The notes under the pieces are model-generated. The model did no database searches. It saw nothing but the letters and a program-made list of their open reading frames with translations, and was not told the DNA's origin. A stretch of 64,000 nucleotides of DNA from assembly GCA_016647705.1 (NCBI GenBank), contig CM028328.1, positions 2,166,501-2,230,500 on the forward strand. Direction: 5' to 3'. The stretch's first letter is position 1, and the number at the start of each line of letters is the position of its first letter. The translations under genes were made by a program, and so were the position numbers. This DNA is from Eucommia ulmoides (lineage: Eukaryota > Streptophyta > Magnoliopsida > Garryales > Eucommiaceae). This document shows, piece by piece, positions 1 through 11,795 of the stretch.

Positions 1-2081
1 ATATTAAATAATAAATAACTTATGCTCAAGGAGAGGGGTTTTTAAAGCGTCGGTTTTTTAAAAAATATACTTAAGCCATTTTAAAAAATAAGGAGTCGCC
101 ACCTAGTATTGTGTTTAAATGGTGTCCTAAGTCATCAAATTTTTAGAAAAATAATTTAAAAGGCCTAAGTAAAAAATTGACTCCAAAAACACGGTCAAAC
201 CAAAGATTCATTTAAAAGCTCGGGGGTCGGTTACGCTCGGAAAAGGTATAGGCACCCCAAAACGTCCAGTCCGAAAATGGTATCTTATGTTTAATTAAGT
301 CCAATTAGTTTAGTCTGACTGTTTTATTTTATTTTGAAATCATTCTCTTCTTATAAAATCTTTTTGGTATTTTTCACAAATAAGGTGAGATAAGTTTTTA
401 GATGTTTGGGAATATTTCCCCAGTATAATCTCTTATCGAATATTAAGGATTTAACAAGGATGATCCCCGGGGGGTTTTATGTATGTTTTCAAGGGACTTC
501 TTTAATTTAAATAGACAAACTAAGATAGATGAATAAGATTGGAAATATGAATGCAAAACTAACATCTAAATGAATTTTATTTATTTTTATGCAAAAGTGA
601 CTAATAAAGAATCAAAGTATTTAATTTAAATATGTCAATGCAAACTGATATGAATATGAGAATCAAATAAGGAACACTAAGTGAATTAACGTGATTATGT
701 GTAGCAATAATTTAATTAAAAAATATAAGTGGTGCACATGTCATGACTAGATGTGAAAAAGTAGTGTGAATTCGTGAATATATATATATATAAATTTTAA
801 AAATAAAAATAAAAACTATATGTATGAGAAGTGTAAGTGGTGAAAGTGGCCTAAACATGTTGTCCAAATAATATAAGAAATAAATATGCAAAACAAATGT
901 TTATTCTAAGTTTGCCCAATTAATTTAAAGAAATCCCGATTTCAAATTCTCTCAAATTCTATGGATGTGAGAATTGAGGGAGGTTCGTGGAAACAATTTT
1001 GTTAAAATTAATCTTTCCAAAACTTAAGCGAAATCCCACGAAAAGATTTACCGAGGGAAGAGATATCCTAAAACTAAACGTTTTTAAATTCCACTCAAGC
1101 TTGGGAATGGAAACGAGGTTATGGAAAACTCTCCCACGATTTATCGAATCATTGGATTCACCTGAAAGTTCATAAGGATTAATTTCTACAAATTAAAATT
1201 TTATTATTTTTTTTCTATTTTTTATTTTTTAGGGTTTTGATGACAAAAATAAAAATAAAATAAATAAAAAATACGGAAAAATAAATCATGAAAGCATCCT
1301 TCACCTAAAACTTGGGGATTAAATTCAAGCACAAGAAACTCACCCCAACGTTTTCATCGAATCATCGGATGATTTTTATTTTATTTTTTCTTTATGAATT
1401 TGTAAACAAAGTAAATAATAAAAAATGCAAAAAATAAAAAAATACAGCGAGATGATATCCTCGTCTAAACGCTCAAAGATTCAGATTGAGAATGAGAATC
1501 TCATCCCAACGTTTTTTATCGAGTCATCAGACTACTAAAATAAATGAAGTTTCCAAGAATTTAAACTATGGAGATATTTAAATAAACTGAAAAATAAAAT
1601 AAAAACATATTTGTTTTAGGCCAAGAATCTCGATACTCGGGTTTTTTTCTCTCTCGCAGACGGCTTCCCGAAAAGGTATTTGGGAATCACTCTTCTAGGG
1701 GGTGACTCCTCTCAATTTTTTAAATGTCCCTGAAAGGTTTCTCTCTTAATTTTTGTGTGTATAAACTATGAGGATGAGGGTCCTATTTATAATAAGAATG
1801 GGAAGTGAAAAATCCTAGAAACCCTAATCCTAATTTGACAAGGAAAATAAAACAAAACCTAAAAGAAAAGGGAAAAGAAAACATAATCCCATTTTGATAA
1901 GGAAACATTTTCTTTTCCATTTTTTTTCAAATTCTTTTTTTTTATCTTTTTTTTTTTTTCATTTTTTCTTTTCTTTTTTCTCCATTTTCTTTTTATTTTT
2001 TACTTTTTTGAAATAAAATTAAAATAAATTTTAAAATAAAGTATAAAAGTTTTGCAGGACGGTCAAAATGCCGTGTCTACG
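1..2081 (-). repeat. 3' LTR of the outer element (may extend past the window)
   Basis: This copy aligns with 7808-8362 plus 18957-20441 over about 2 kb from about position 51. It is extremely AT-rich with poly-T/poly-A tracts at 1920-2010. Its inner end at 2073-2081 carries the complement of the TGTAGACAC terminus with the first base mutated. The small open frames inside, such as 987-1175, are not conserved in the other copy and are not genes. Confidence 0.75.
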
Positions 2082-2095
2082 GCTGCCCCTCTTTA
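2082..2095 (-). other. Polypurine tract of the outer element
   Basis: Read on the minus strand this is TAAAGAGGGGCAGC immediately before the LTR terminus. This is the expected position and composition for the plus-strand primer of a gypsy element and it fixes the element's direction. Confidence 0.6.
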
Positions 2096-2204
2096 TCATG
2101 CGAGTTGCACTTACTTGACAAAGATAGGAGATCATGTCATTTTGAACGTCTCATTTTCTATTTTTTTTTTTTCAAAGTGCATTTTTTAACGACAGACACA
2201 TAAA

Positions 2205-3036
2205 ATAACATGACTCATGATGAACGAGTGTCTGTTTAGAGGATCGTTTAGAGTAATAAAAAATGACTCATGACGATACTCATGAAGAACAACTGTCCGT
2301 TTAAAGAATCGTTTAGAGTAATAAAAGGATGACTCATGACGAACAAATATCCGTTTAGAGAACTGTTTAGAGTAATAAAAAAAAGACTCATGACGATACT
2401 TATGACGAACAAGTATCCGTTTAGAGAATCGTTTAGAGTAATAAAAGATTGACTCATGATGATACTCATAACGAACAAGTATCGTTTAGAGGATTGTTTA
2501 GAGTAATAAAAGAATGACTTATAATGATACTCATGACAAACAAGTGTCTGTTTAAAGGATCGTTTAGAGTAATAAAAAAAAAGACTCATGACAATACTCG
2601 TGACGAACAAATATCTATTTAGAAAATTGTTTAGAGTGATAAAAAAACAGAAACTCATGACGAACAAGTGTTCGTTTAGAGGATCGTTAAGAATAATGAA
2701 AAAAGGCTCATGACGATACTCATGATGAACAAATATCCGTTTAGAGGATTGTTTAGAGTGATAAAAAAACAGAGACTCATGACGATACTTATGACGAACA
2801 AGTGTCTGTTTAGAGGATCGTTTAGAGTAATGAAAAAAAAGACACATAACGATACTCATGATAAACAAATGTCCATTTAGAGGATCGTTTAAAAAAATGA
2901 CGATACTCATGATAAACAAATATTCATTTAGATGATCGTTTAGAATGATAAAAAAGAGACTAATGACAATACTCATGACGAACAAGTGTCCGTTTGGAGG
3001 ATCGTTTAGAGTGATAGAAAATGACTCAAGACCCAA
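2205..3036. repeat. Minisatellite, about 13 units of 55-70 bp
   Basis: Each unit has the form actcatgacgaacaagt, then tgtccgtttagaggatcg, then tttagagtaataaaaa. The copies are diverged and differ in length by small indels. The array lies next to the polypurine tract and 3' LTR of the outer element, i.e. in its 3' untranslated region, a known hotspot for tandem repeats in Tat elements. The long minus-strand open frame through it (2248-3036) exists only because the unit lacks stops in one frame. It is not a gene. Confidence 0.85.
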
Positions 3037-4850
3037 CTCTCTTGGCTAGGGGACAAGAGAACGTCCAGAGGTATAAAATATACCCCAGCTTGTGGCTGAG
3101 CAAAAATGAAAGAGCAAAGATATAAAATGTGCCCCAGCCTTTGGTTGGGGCTGACTCTCAAATGACCGAACCTCTACAGATTGTCTATGTACCTTAGCAT
3201 TATGCCGAGGATTAGATTTAGCATAGTTCACTAGACGCCCCTTTTAGGTCAAAACGTATACCTGGATGCTGATTTAGAGCTTCTGAATTTTTAGCAATAA
3301 GAGTCTCCAATTTGAGTCGGGAGAAAGATAAGAAGTCCTAGTGATAGGGAAATCCACGCTTCTAGTCCTTTTGAGTTCTCTGTAAAATAACACTTTCAAA
3401 ACAAAACCTTAGTCTAAAAAATTGTTACCTTTGATGACTCACAATTCCGTTCCCCCCTTTCGGCCGTAATTGCTTTGAGTGATGGCGCTTGGATTGAAAC
3501 AGTACCAGGAGATTTTTTCATTTGAATTTAGAAGCTTCGCTTTTCCACTCAAGGCCCGACATGCCTTGGGTGGTTCGATGAAACTTTTTTTTTTGACTTC
3601 CGAGATTTATTTTTTCAACTTATGGGAGGGCCCAATATGCGTTTATCAAGGTTTCCTTAGCTTGCTTGACTGAATTCTTGTCTTTTCAAATTTCTAGATG
3701 ATTCGATGCTTGGGGTTCTAATACTCTTGCATGCTCTATGTTTTCTCAAGTCCTGCAAAATTGATTTAGTCCAAAAAATGGGCAAATATCAAAAATTACT
3801 AAACAAGTACCTTTAATGCCTAATACAATTTTCTATGAGATCTTGAGTCAGATTGTAGAAAAATATGGTTTCAATACATTTCCCGACCACGACCAATGTT
3901 TCTTTTCACAAATTCTCAGTAGATATGGAAGCTGAAGAATCAAAGCACAAGTCACGAACAATAAAAGAACTGAGTGTTGCCGGCCAAATTAACCCGAGGC
4001 GGAAAACTTGAACGAAACAATCTATTCTATTTCTTTTCTACTCAAATTTTTTCCACATTTACACCAGTGCTTCTTGCTCGGTTACTCCTTTTTTTATTTG
4101 TCTTTTTTTTTTTTCTTTTTTCTTTTTTTCTTCTTTTTTTTTTTTTTTTCTTTCCTTTTTCTTTTTTTAAAATAGATGATCGAACTTACAATGGTTCAGA
4201 GGCAGCCAAACTTATTAATGAACTTGATCTTCTTTGCGAATTGAGACCTTCATGCAACATTTGAGAGCTTTTTCATTGGGATCACTGGCCTGGAATGGTT
4301 GTGTTTTCTTTTCGCCATTGGATCCAATAGTAGGCAAACCAGGATGTTTACACCCAATTTCGCTAGAGGACCACCGGAGACGGCTTGATCAGCTTGTAGC
4401 AATATATCAAAGCATCGTTAGGGCAAATGGATGCCAATCTTGACTTTCGAATCCTCCGGTACTCTGTAATGGCTATTGAATTTGGTCAACGGTCTTTTGG
4501 ATCTCACCATCATTTGGTATAACAGAATCTTCTTTTGTTTCTATTCCCATCGGATCGTGGTCTAGTTCTGTATTAAAATCATATACTTGCACCATTACTC
4601 AGTCACATCACATACAACATATGCAAGCAATTTTGGGTACCTGAAAGAGTAATATTCAAATATTATACCACAGTTTTGGAGAAAATAATATTGCATTTAT
4701 TGAAATTTAAAAGCCATTACAGAGAAAAATCCATTTCCATCCAAAAGACCAACAAGATGGAGAGGTGAGTATATGAAAACGTCCCAATTTTATCAAAACT
4801 TCTAGCAAATTGAAAGTAAACAAAAAAACTCAGTTTTGTAGCATTTAGAT
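3037..4850 (-). other. Degenerate internal region of the outer element
   Basis: No intact coding sequence is visible. Minus-strand translation of about 4200-4560 gives broken acidic stretches that might be remnant gag-pol linker, but no diagnostic motif was found. Long poly-T/poly-C-T tracts occupy 4095-4170. This is probably the residue of pol and 3' spacer after large deletions. Confidence 0.4.
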
Positions 4851-5052
4851 TTTTCAAATCGAGCCTCAGGCACATGACCCGCTCTCATCTCCACCAACTT
4901 TTTGGAAAATATTGATTTCACCACTCCCTGAAAGTGCATGCTTAGGCAACGGATTCTGCTGATAGTTTGGCACACCGGTCTCAAGCTTTTTAGGAAGCGT
5001 GATGGCTCCCGTCCGTATAAACTGCCAGATCTTATCATTTAGCTGAAAGCAC

Positions 5053-6671
5053 TGCTCAATGATAAGTATAATCTACCTATATATTTCCAAACCAATTTTG
5101 TTAATTTTAGAGTATTTTTTATACCTTTTTTATTATATTTTAATTAGTTTTTATACTTTTTGTATAAATCAGGTGTGTGGAGCAAAAAGATCGGAAACTG
5201 GAGCGTAAACGATGAGATCAAATCAAGAACGGTTAAAGAACAGTGGAAAAACGAGTAAGGTGGCAATATTCTGAAAGAAGCCCACCGTCGCGGCGTCCAG
5301 ACCTCCGTTGTGGCAGTGAAAATGCAGAGAATGACTTATCTTGCTGAACGTCCACCATCGCGGCTGTGAAAATGCAGGATGTCAACCAAGTCCACCGTTG
5401 TCTTCACCGCCTAGGCGATCAACTAACCGACCTACTCACCGTCGCGGCGGTAAATCTCACCGCCGCGGTGGTGGCCTCTGTACAATTTAGATATTTTATT
5501 AGATATTTTTTAGGATATTTTGTCTATTTAAACTCTTCATCTCCTCCTCTCTTCTGGTGGAATCACCCCCTAGGGCCCTTAGACTATATTTTTGGGTGAG
5601 TTTGAGAGATTTTTTAGGGAGAGCTCTCAACCCGAGGAAGAAGATGAAGGAGGAAGTGAGAGGTGAACGGTTTTAACACCAAATCTTTGGATATTGGCTA
5701 AGTTGTTCGTTTCTTTTCTTTATTTTCTTCATTTCAATAGTTGTTGAGCACGTTTACGCCATTTTGCATTGTATACATGGTTATGGCCATTGGCTAAACA
5801 TAAGTTGTTTAGAGATTATTAATAAATTTATGAATACGTTGTTTAGTTGAGTTTGTGTTTCGTTTGCGGTTGTTCTTCGATATTTGATTGTGTTTATCAT
5901 TCTTGTTTGTTGATTATGCTTAGATTTATATATCGAGAATTCAGGATTTGATAAACCCCGGATTTGGACTAGGGTCAACGAATGTCACGATCCAATAATC
6001 CGAGAGGGAGTTGGATTGTGTATAATCAATGACATTGGGGCAAGATTCACGTGACCTAAGGTCGTTAAGATGTTGAAGACGACTTCTTCGTTGACTCGAA
6101 GTCGCATATTCTCTTGTCTTACACTCGGGAGAGATGGCGGATGAGTTTACGAACTGAGATTGTCGATAGGGTAAACACAACACGATGATCCAATAACTTG
6201 GGAGAGAGTTGGATTGTGCGCAATCAATGATGTTGGGGTAAGACTCACATGACCTAGGGTCGTTAAGACATTGAGGGGGACTTCTTCGTTGATGCGAAAT
6301 TGCGTATTCCCTCGTCTTACACTCGGGAGAGGTGGCGACGGAGTTTACGAACTGAGATTGTCGGATAAGTAGAATGACGTTAACATAAAGTAAAACAAGA
6401 TTGAACACGTGTTCGTAAACGAAACTAATCCCTAGACAATCTATTATCTCAAAACTATCAAAATGTAGTATTAGTATAGTTAAATTAGTATTTTAGTATT
6501 AGTATTTAATTAAATTATATTTTTAGCGCCTAGATAAAATTAGATCATGACAAACACGGTATTCAATAATAGCGACAACCAATCCTTGTGGATACGATAC
6601 CCGATCTTTAAAGATCCATCATACTAAAATTTTGACCTTATACACTTACGAGTAGTTAATACGCGAGCGTA
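5053..6671 (+). mobile_element. Solo LTR inserted in gag
   Basis: The insertion separates gag codons ...RRCF and CFQL..., so the target site covers the Cys-Phe codons: agcac at the left and aacat at the right, a 5-bp duplication differing by two transitions. The insert begins TGCTCAATG. It contains GC-rich stretches around 5280-5480, a possible TATTTAAA promoter box near 5520 and transcribed-leader-like sequence. It has no coding domain. Plus orientation is inferred from the promoter-like box followed by a leader. Exact ends are uncertain by a few bases. Confidence 0.55.
5983..6365. repeat. Two-copy direct repeat of about 196 bp
   Basis: Two adjacent copies each start near gatccaataa, contain gttggattgtg, gggtcgttaaga and cttcttcgttga, and end with gagtttacgaactgagattgtcg. 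They are roughly 85% alike by eye. This is an internal duplication of the solo LTR. The minus-strand open frame across it (5941-6408) follows the repeat and matches no known protein. Confidence 0.8.
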
Positions 6672-8362
6672 AAAACATCGTCGTACAGTTGCATATCCTC
6701 TGGTTCCCGAGTGGTATTCACAGAAAGTATTTAAAGAAACTACTTTACTCCCAGGTTTAACTTCATAGGATGGAAGGGGTGTCAGCATCCCCTGCTTCAA
6801 ACAACTCCGGTACAACTTGTTGATTGAGACAGAAAGGTCTAGCAGCTCCTTGTCATCGTTCCGTAAATTTTCCCCAATAGCACGAGGTAGAGAGCCTTGG
6901 TGGTATTGGGTTCCTGGCCTTAGGGTGCGGTTAGGAATTTGAGGTGGGGTGTTCGGGTTAGGCTGATATGAGGGTGTATGGTAAGCGGGTGTTTGGTAGA
7001 CTTGAGAGTAGTATTGGAGAGTGCGATTTTGGTAAGGGGGAGGTACATTCTTGTAGTAGCGGGAACGACTTTGAGAATATGGTTGGTTCCGGAGGTAATA
7101 TTGGCTTTGGCGATTTTGAGGGAGGTGGTTACGGTATTGGTTGTTTTGGTTCGGGTAGTTTTGGGAATAAGAAGCTTGGGGGTAGTTCTAGTAATGAGTT
7201 TGCTGGGCGGAAACAACAACAACTACTTCATCTTCTCTTTTCTTCGGTGGAGCTGACTTATTTGTCGAGTAGGGCGCGGCCCCTTTAATCTTTCCGCTCT
7301 TTATTCTTTCTTCCATAACTTCGGCTTGCTTGATCACATCGCCGAAGAAAACCACTACTATGCTAGAGAGATCTCGATTGAAAGGCAGCATCTAAATTGA
7401 TTTGAATATCTCTAACTGAGCCTCCTCGCTCAGCTCTCCCTCCAGCGGGCAGTGTACCTCCGGTAGGTTTTATTTTTTTCTTCAGTATCTGGTATAAGGT
7501 ATTGCGGTCCGATGCGACATCCTTATTGTACACATACTGCTCACAGAAGGCCTCTACCAGATCCTCGAATATTTTAATCTGTGATAGGTCCAGGGTCATG
7601 TACCAGCTAAGAGCCGGTCCTTTCAACGATCTTCAGAACATTTTCAGACAAAGGTCTTCGTTTCGAGCATGGACTCCCAATTCTTCCTTGTAAATACTGA
7701 CATGCCACTCTGAGAGGCCAGTGCCATCATACTTAGTGAACTCCGAAACTACAAAGTTTTTCGGATACACTACCCGGGGTAGTGCTAACAACTCCTTGTA
7801 CGCTGCTTTAAAAAATATACTTAGGCCATTTTAAAAAATAAGAAGTCACCACCTAACATTGGGTTTAAATGGTGTGCTAAGTCACCGAATTTTTAGAAAG
7901 ACAATTTAAAAGGCCCAAGCAAAAAATTGACTCCAAAAACACAGTCAAACCAAATATTCATTTAAAGGCTCGGGAGTCAGTTACGCTTGGGGAAGGTGTC
8001 AGGCATCCCAAAACGCTCGTCCGAAAACAGTACCTTATGTCCAATTAAGTCCAATTAGTTTAGTCCGCATGTTTTATTTTATTTTGAAATCATTCCCTTC
8101 TTATAAATTTTTTTTGATATTTTTCACAAATAAGGTGAGATAAATTTTTAGATTTTTGGGAATATTCTCTCGATATAATCTCTTATCGAATATTAAGGAT
8201 TCGATAAGGACGATTCCCAGGGAGTTTTATGTATGTTTCCAAGGGATTTCTTTAATTTAAATAGACAAATTAAGATAGACGAATAAGATTGAAAATATAA
8301 ATACAAAACTAACATCTAAATTAATTTTATCTATTTTTATGCAAAACTGACTAATAAAGAGT

Positions 8363-9043
8363 TGTTGATGCCAAAAAGTGGTGGCTGGTCAACAGTGTGG
8401 TCCGGGAGGATATCTGGGACACAAGACGGCCACTAGTGCTGCAGCTGGTTGAGTTTAGGGGTGATGACGATCTCCAAGCTGAGCTCCACTCTTCTGCTCC
8501 AAGCACCTACAGAAAGACCCACCGGGGTTATCTCCAGTAAAGTCCCTCCGGCGTAAGAGTAAGCATTTCGGAGTGGAGAGTTGAAAATATATATTGAGTT
8601 CAGTAGTAGTCACATACCATTGGGCAGTGGGTGCCCCGGTGTATTTATAGGCATCAATACCTGATTAGGGCCGCGAAATTAGGGGGTCCAGCTCAGGTTA
8701 ATTAACATAATCTGTTGGACAACCAATGAGCAGACAGGTTAGCCCTCTAATCGCCTGGGCTGGCTTTTGAGCCCATAACTGGAGGCCCATGGGCTAGGGC
8801 CTCACAACGGCCTGGCGAACTCCCGAGTGCTGAGGTGGTGAGCAAAGGGCGTCGTAGACTATCAGTTTAGAAGGTCGGACCTCAGTTTGTCGGTCCTGAT
8901 TTCTTCACTGAGACGACCCTCAGTTCGGTTGGGGGATACCTCAGCTCGGTACTGAGGGGTTTTTAGCTCTTATCCCGGTCGCTCTTCTATGATTGGGTGA
9001 ATTTTTGACCCCGTGATGTACCTTACGAGATTTTCCTATATCA
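8363..9043 (-). repeat. 3' LTR of the inner Tat element
   Basis: This is a 681-bp copy matching 18277-18956 end to end, with TG...CA termini. In the element's direction it follows the GGGGGG-containing polypurine tract at 9044-9060. Confidence 0.93.
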
Positions 9044-9060
9044 GTTGCCCCCCAAGTCCC
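9044..9060 (-). other. Polypurine tract of the inner Tat element
   Basis: The minus strand reads GGGACTTGGGGGGCAAC directly before the LTR. A very similar tract precedes the 3' LTR of the other Tat element at 56992-57009. Confidence 0.75.
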
Positions 9061-9299
9061 GAGGGCAGGAGTGAAGCGTGACGGCCTCGGGATTTTGAAG
9101 GAGCAGGTAAGTAGGTAGTAGGAGGGAAGGATATCGGGGTCAAAATGCGAAAGTGGCACACCACGGACCCCTGGGGGGAAAAACGACTATAAAAAAAAAG
9201 GTAAAGAGTAGAGTCTGGGCTGATGAGAAGATATTTTCCTCTGTTCGACAGGTCGGTAGTACGACGGAAACGGTAGTGGTAAGTAAAAATTTGGAGTCG

Positions 9300-11520
9300 T
9301 TCATGGGTTAAATATTAGCGGAGCTGAGAAACCGTCAGGTCATGAGTGCGGCCACTATCCATGCCGTAGAATACTGCGGGGGTGAAAAGTTAGAAAGCCT
9401 TCCCTTTGTTGAAAGTGGCCGAGCTGAGAACCCGTAGGGGTTTGAGCTCGGCCAGATGTGAATTTGAAAATTTTTATTTTTATTTTTTTATTTTTTGTAG
9501 GTGAGAAGTTTGAGAGCCTTCTCCCTTTGAACTTTGTCCGAGCTGAGAGACCGTCAGGTCGTCAAGTCGGCCATTGTCACTGCCTTTGAATTTTTCAAGG
9601 GTGAAAAGGTGGAGAGCCCCCACTTTCTGAAAGTGGCCGAGCTGAGAGCCCGTAGGGTCGTGAGCTTGGCCATCTTGCATACCTTAGATTTCTTTTAGAG
9701 GGTGGAAAGTTTGAGAGCCTTTCCCCTTTTGATTTTGTCCGAGCTGAGGGCCCGTAAGATCGTGAGCTCAGCCACTGGCATGCCTTAGAATTTTTTGGAG
9801 GGTGGAAAGTTTGAGAGCCTTCCCCCTTTTGATTTTGTCCGAGCTGAGAGCCCGTAGGGTCATGAGCTCAGCTATTGGCATACCTTAGAATTTTTTGGAG
9901 GGTGAAAAGTTTGAGAGCCTTCCCCCTTTTGATTTTGTCCGAGCTGAGAGCCCGTAGGGTTGTGAGCTCAGCCGTTGGCATGCCTTAGAATTTTTTGGGG
10001 GTGGGAAGTTTGAGAGCCTTCCCCCTTTTGATTTTGTCCGAGCTAAGAGCCCTAGGGTCGTAAGCTCGGCCATTGGCATGCCTCAGAATTTTTTGGAGGG
10101 TGGAAAGTTTGAGAGCCTTCCCCCTTTTGATTTTGTCCGAACTGAGAGCCCGTAGGGTTGTGAGCTCGGCCATTGGCATGCTTTAGAATTTTTTGGAGGG
10201 TAGGAAGTTTGAGAGCCTTCCCCCTTTTAATTTTTTCCGAGCTGAGAACCCGTAGGGTCGTGAGCTCGACCATTTGCATGCCTTAGATTTTTTTGGAAGG
10301 TGGGAAGTTTGAGAGCCTTCCCCCTTTTGATTTTGTCCAAACTGAGAGCCCGTAGGGTCGTGAGCTCGGCCATTGGTATGCCTTAGAATTTTTTGGAAGG
10401 TGGAAAGTTTGAGAGCCTTCCCCTTTTTGATTTTGTCTGAACTGAGAGCCCGTAGGGTTGTGAGCTCGGCCATTGGCATGCTTTAGAATTTTTTGGAGGG
10501 TGGGAAGTTTGAGAGCCTTCCCCATTTTGATTTTTTCCGAGCTGAAAACCCGTAGGGTCGTGAGCTCGGCCATTTGCATGCCTTAGATTTTTTTGGAGGG
10601 TGAGAAGTTTGAGAACCTTCTCCCTTTTGATTTTGTCCAAACTGAGAGCCCGTAGGGTCGTGAGCTTAGCCATTGACATGCCTTAGAATTTTTTGGGGGT
10701 GGAAAGTTTGAGAGCCTTCTCCCTTTTGATTTTGTCCAAGCTGAGAGCCCGTAGAGTCGTGAGCTCAGCCATTGGTATGCCTTAGAATTTTTTGGAAAGT
10801 GAGAAGTTTAAGAGTCTTTCCCTTTTTGATTTTATCCGAGCTGAGAGCCCGTACGGTCGTGAGCTCAGCCATTGGCATGCCTTAGAATTTTTTGGAGGGT
10901 GGAAAGTTTGAGAGCCTTCTCCCTTTTGATTTTATCCGAGCTGAGAGCCCGTAGGGTCGTGAACTCGGTCATTTGCATGCCTTAGATTTTTTTGGAGGGT
11001 GAGAAGTTTGAGAGCCTTCCCTCTTTTGATTTTGTCCGAGCTGAGAGCCCGTAGGGTCGTGAGCTCGGCCATTGGCATGCCTTAGAATTTTTTGGGGGTG
11101 AAAAGTTTGAGAGCCTTCCCCCTTTTGATTTTGTCCAAGCTGAGAGCCCGTAGGATCGTGAGCTCGGCCATTAGTATGCCTTAGAATTTTTTGGAGGGTG
11201 AAAAGTTTGAGAGCCTTCCCCTTTTTGATTTTATCCGAGTTGAGAGCCCGTAGGGTCGTGAGCTCGGCCATTGGCATGCCTTAGAATTTTTTGGAGGGTG
11301 GAAAGTTTGAGAGCCTTTCCCCTTTTGATTTTAACCGAGCTGAGAGCCCGTAGGGTCGTGAGCTCGGCCATTTGCATGCCTTAGATTTTTTTGGAGGGTG
11401 GGAAGTTTGAGAGCCTTCCCCCTTTTGATTTTGTCCGAGCTGGAAGCCCGTAGGGTTGTGAGCTCGGCCATTAGCATGCCTTAGAAATTTTTTTTTGGGG
11501 GTTGAGAAGTTTGAGAGATT
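9300..11520. repeat. Satellite array, about 22 units of about 100 bp
   Basis: Units are spaced 99-101 bp and carry gtgagctcggccattggcat, then gccttagaattttttggagg, then tttgagagccttccccctt. The units to the left of about 9760 are more diverged. Variant units (catttgcatgccttagattt) recur at about 10271, 10571, 10971 and 11371, so a higher-order repeat of 3-4 units is superimposed. The array lies between the antisense gene and the 3' LTR of the inner Tat element. The overlapping minus-strand open frames of 64-102 codons result from a unit length that is not a multiple of three and are not proteins. Confidence 0.95.
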
Positions 11521-11685
11521 TCCCCCTCACACGTAACAAAATGCGCCACACATGCCCCCTTCTTCTGAATCGTGTGATAGGCCATGCCACCATCGTTGGA
11601 TGGGTGCCACGTAGCAGCAGCGTTTAAACCAAGGCATCCCCAGCCGTTTGCCTTTGCGACCTTTCGTGTGGGCAGACCGTCCTTT

Positions 11686-11692
11686 TATAAAT
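11686..11692 (+). promoter_or_regulatory. TATA box of the antisense gene, inner element
   Basis: TATAAAT occurs 110 bp before the ATG at 11796, on the strand opposite to gag-pol. The other Tat element has a TATA box 121 bp before the start of its homologous antisense gene, so the arrangement is shared. Confidence 0.6.
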
Positions 11693-11795
11693 GGTGGTCC
11701 CTACCTTTCATTTGGCATTTGCATAAAATCCAGAGCCCATTCTTCCTCCTCAGTATTGGTACTTCTTTTTTCTGTCTTTTTTGTGTCCGAACAAA

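Larger units (their letters stand above)
4870..7807 (-). pseudogene. gag: gag remnant of the outer element, split by a solo LTR
   Basis: Minus-strand translation from 7807 downwards gives a Tat/Ogre-type capsid region: a YDGTG motif with downstream ALSWYMTLDLSQIKIFEDL, a Q/N/Y-rich stretch around 6900-7200, and a nucleocapsid-like CEYHSGTRGYATV...C knuckle near 6680-6740. The frame then stops at an insertion (5053-6671) and resumes on the far side with CFQLNDKIW, followed by ITLPKKL and NPLPKHALSGSG, the usual sequence after the gag zinc knuckle in this lineage. Several stops and frameshifts are present, for example around 7640 and 7380. Gag would form the cytoplasmic virus-like particle. This copy cannot make it. 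Confidence 0.7.

Noticed and set aside
2248..3036. Minus-strand open frame of 262 codons
   Set aside because: It is produced by the tandem minisatellite, has no resemblance to a protein family and lies in a retrotransposon 3' UTR.
9480..11277. Series of overlapping minus-strand ORFs with similar peptides
   Set aside because: The 100-bp satellite unit is open in several frames. The peptides are frame-shifted versions of one repeat, not genes.
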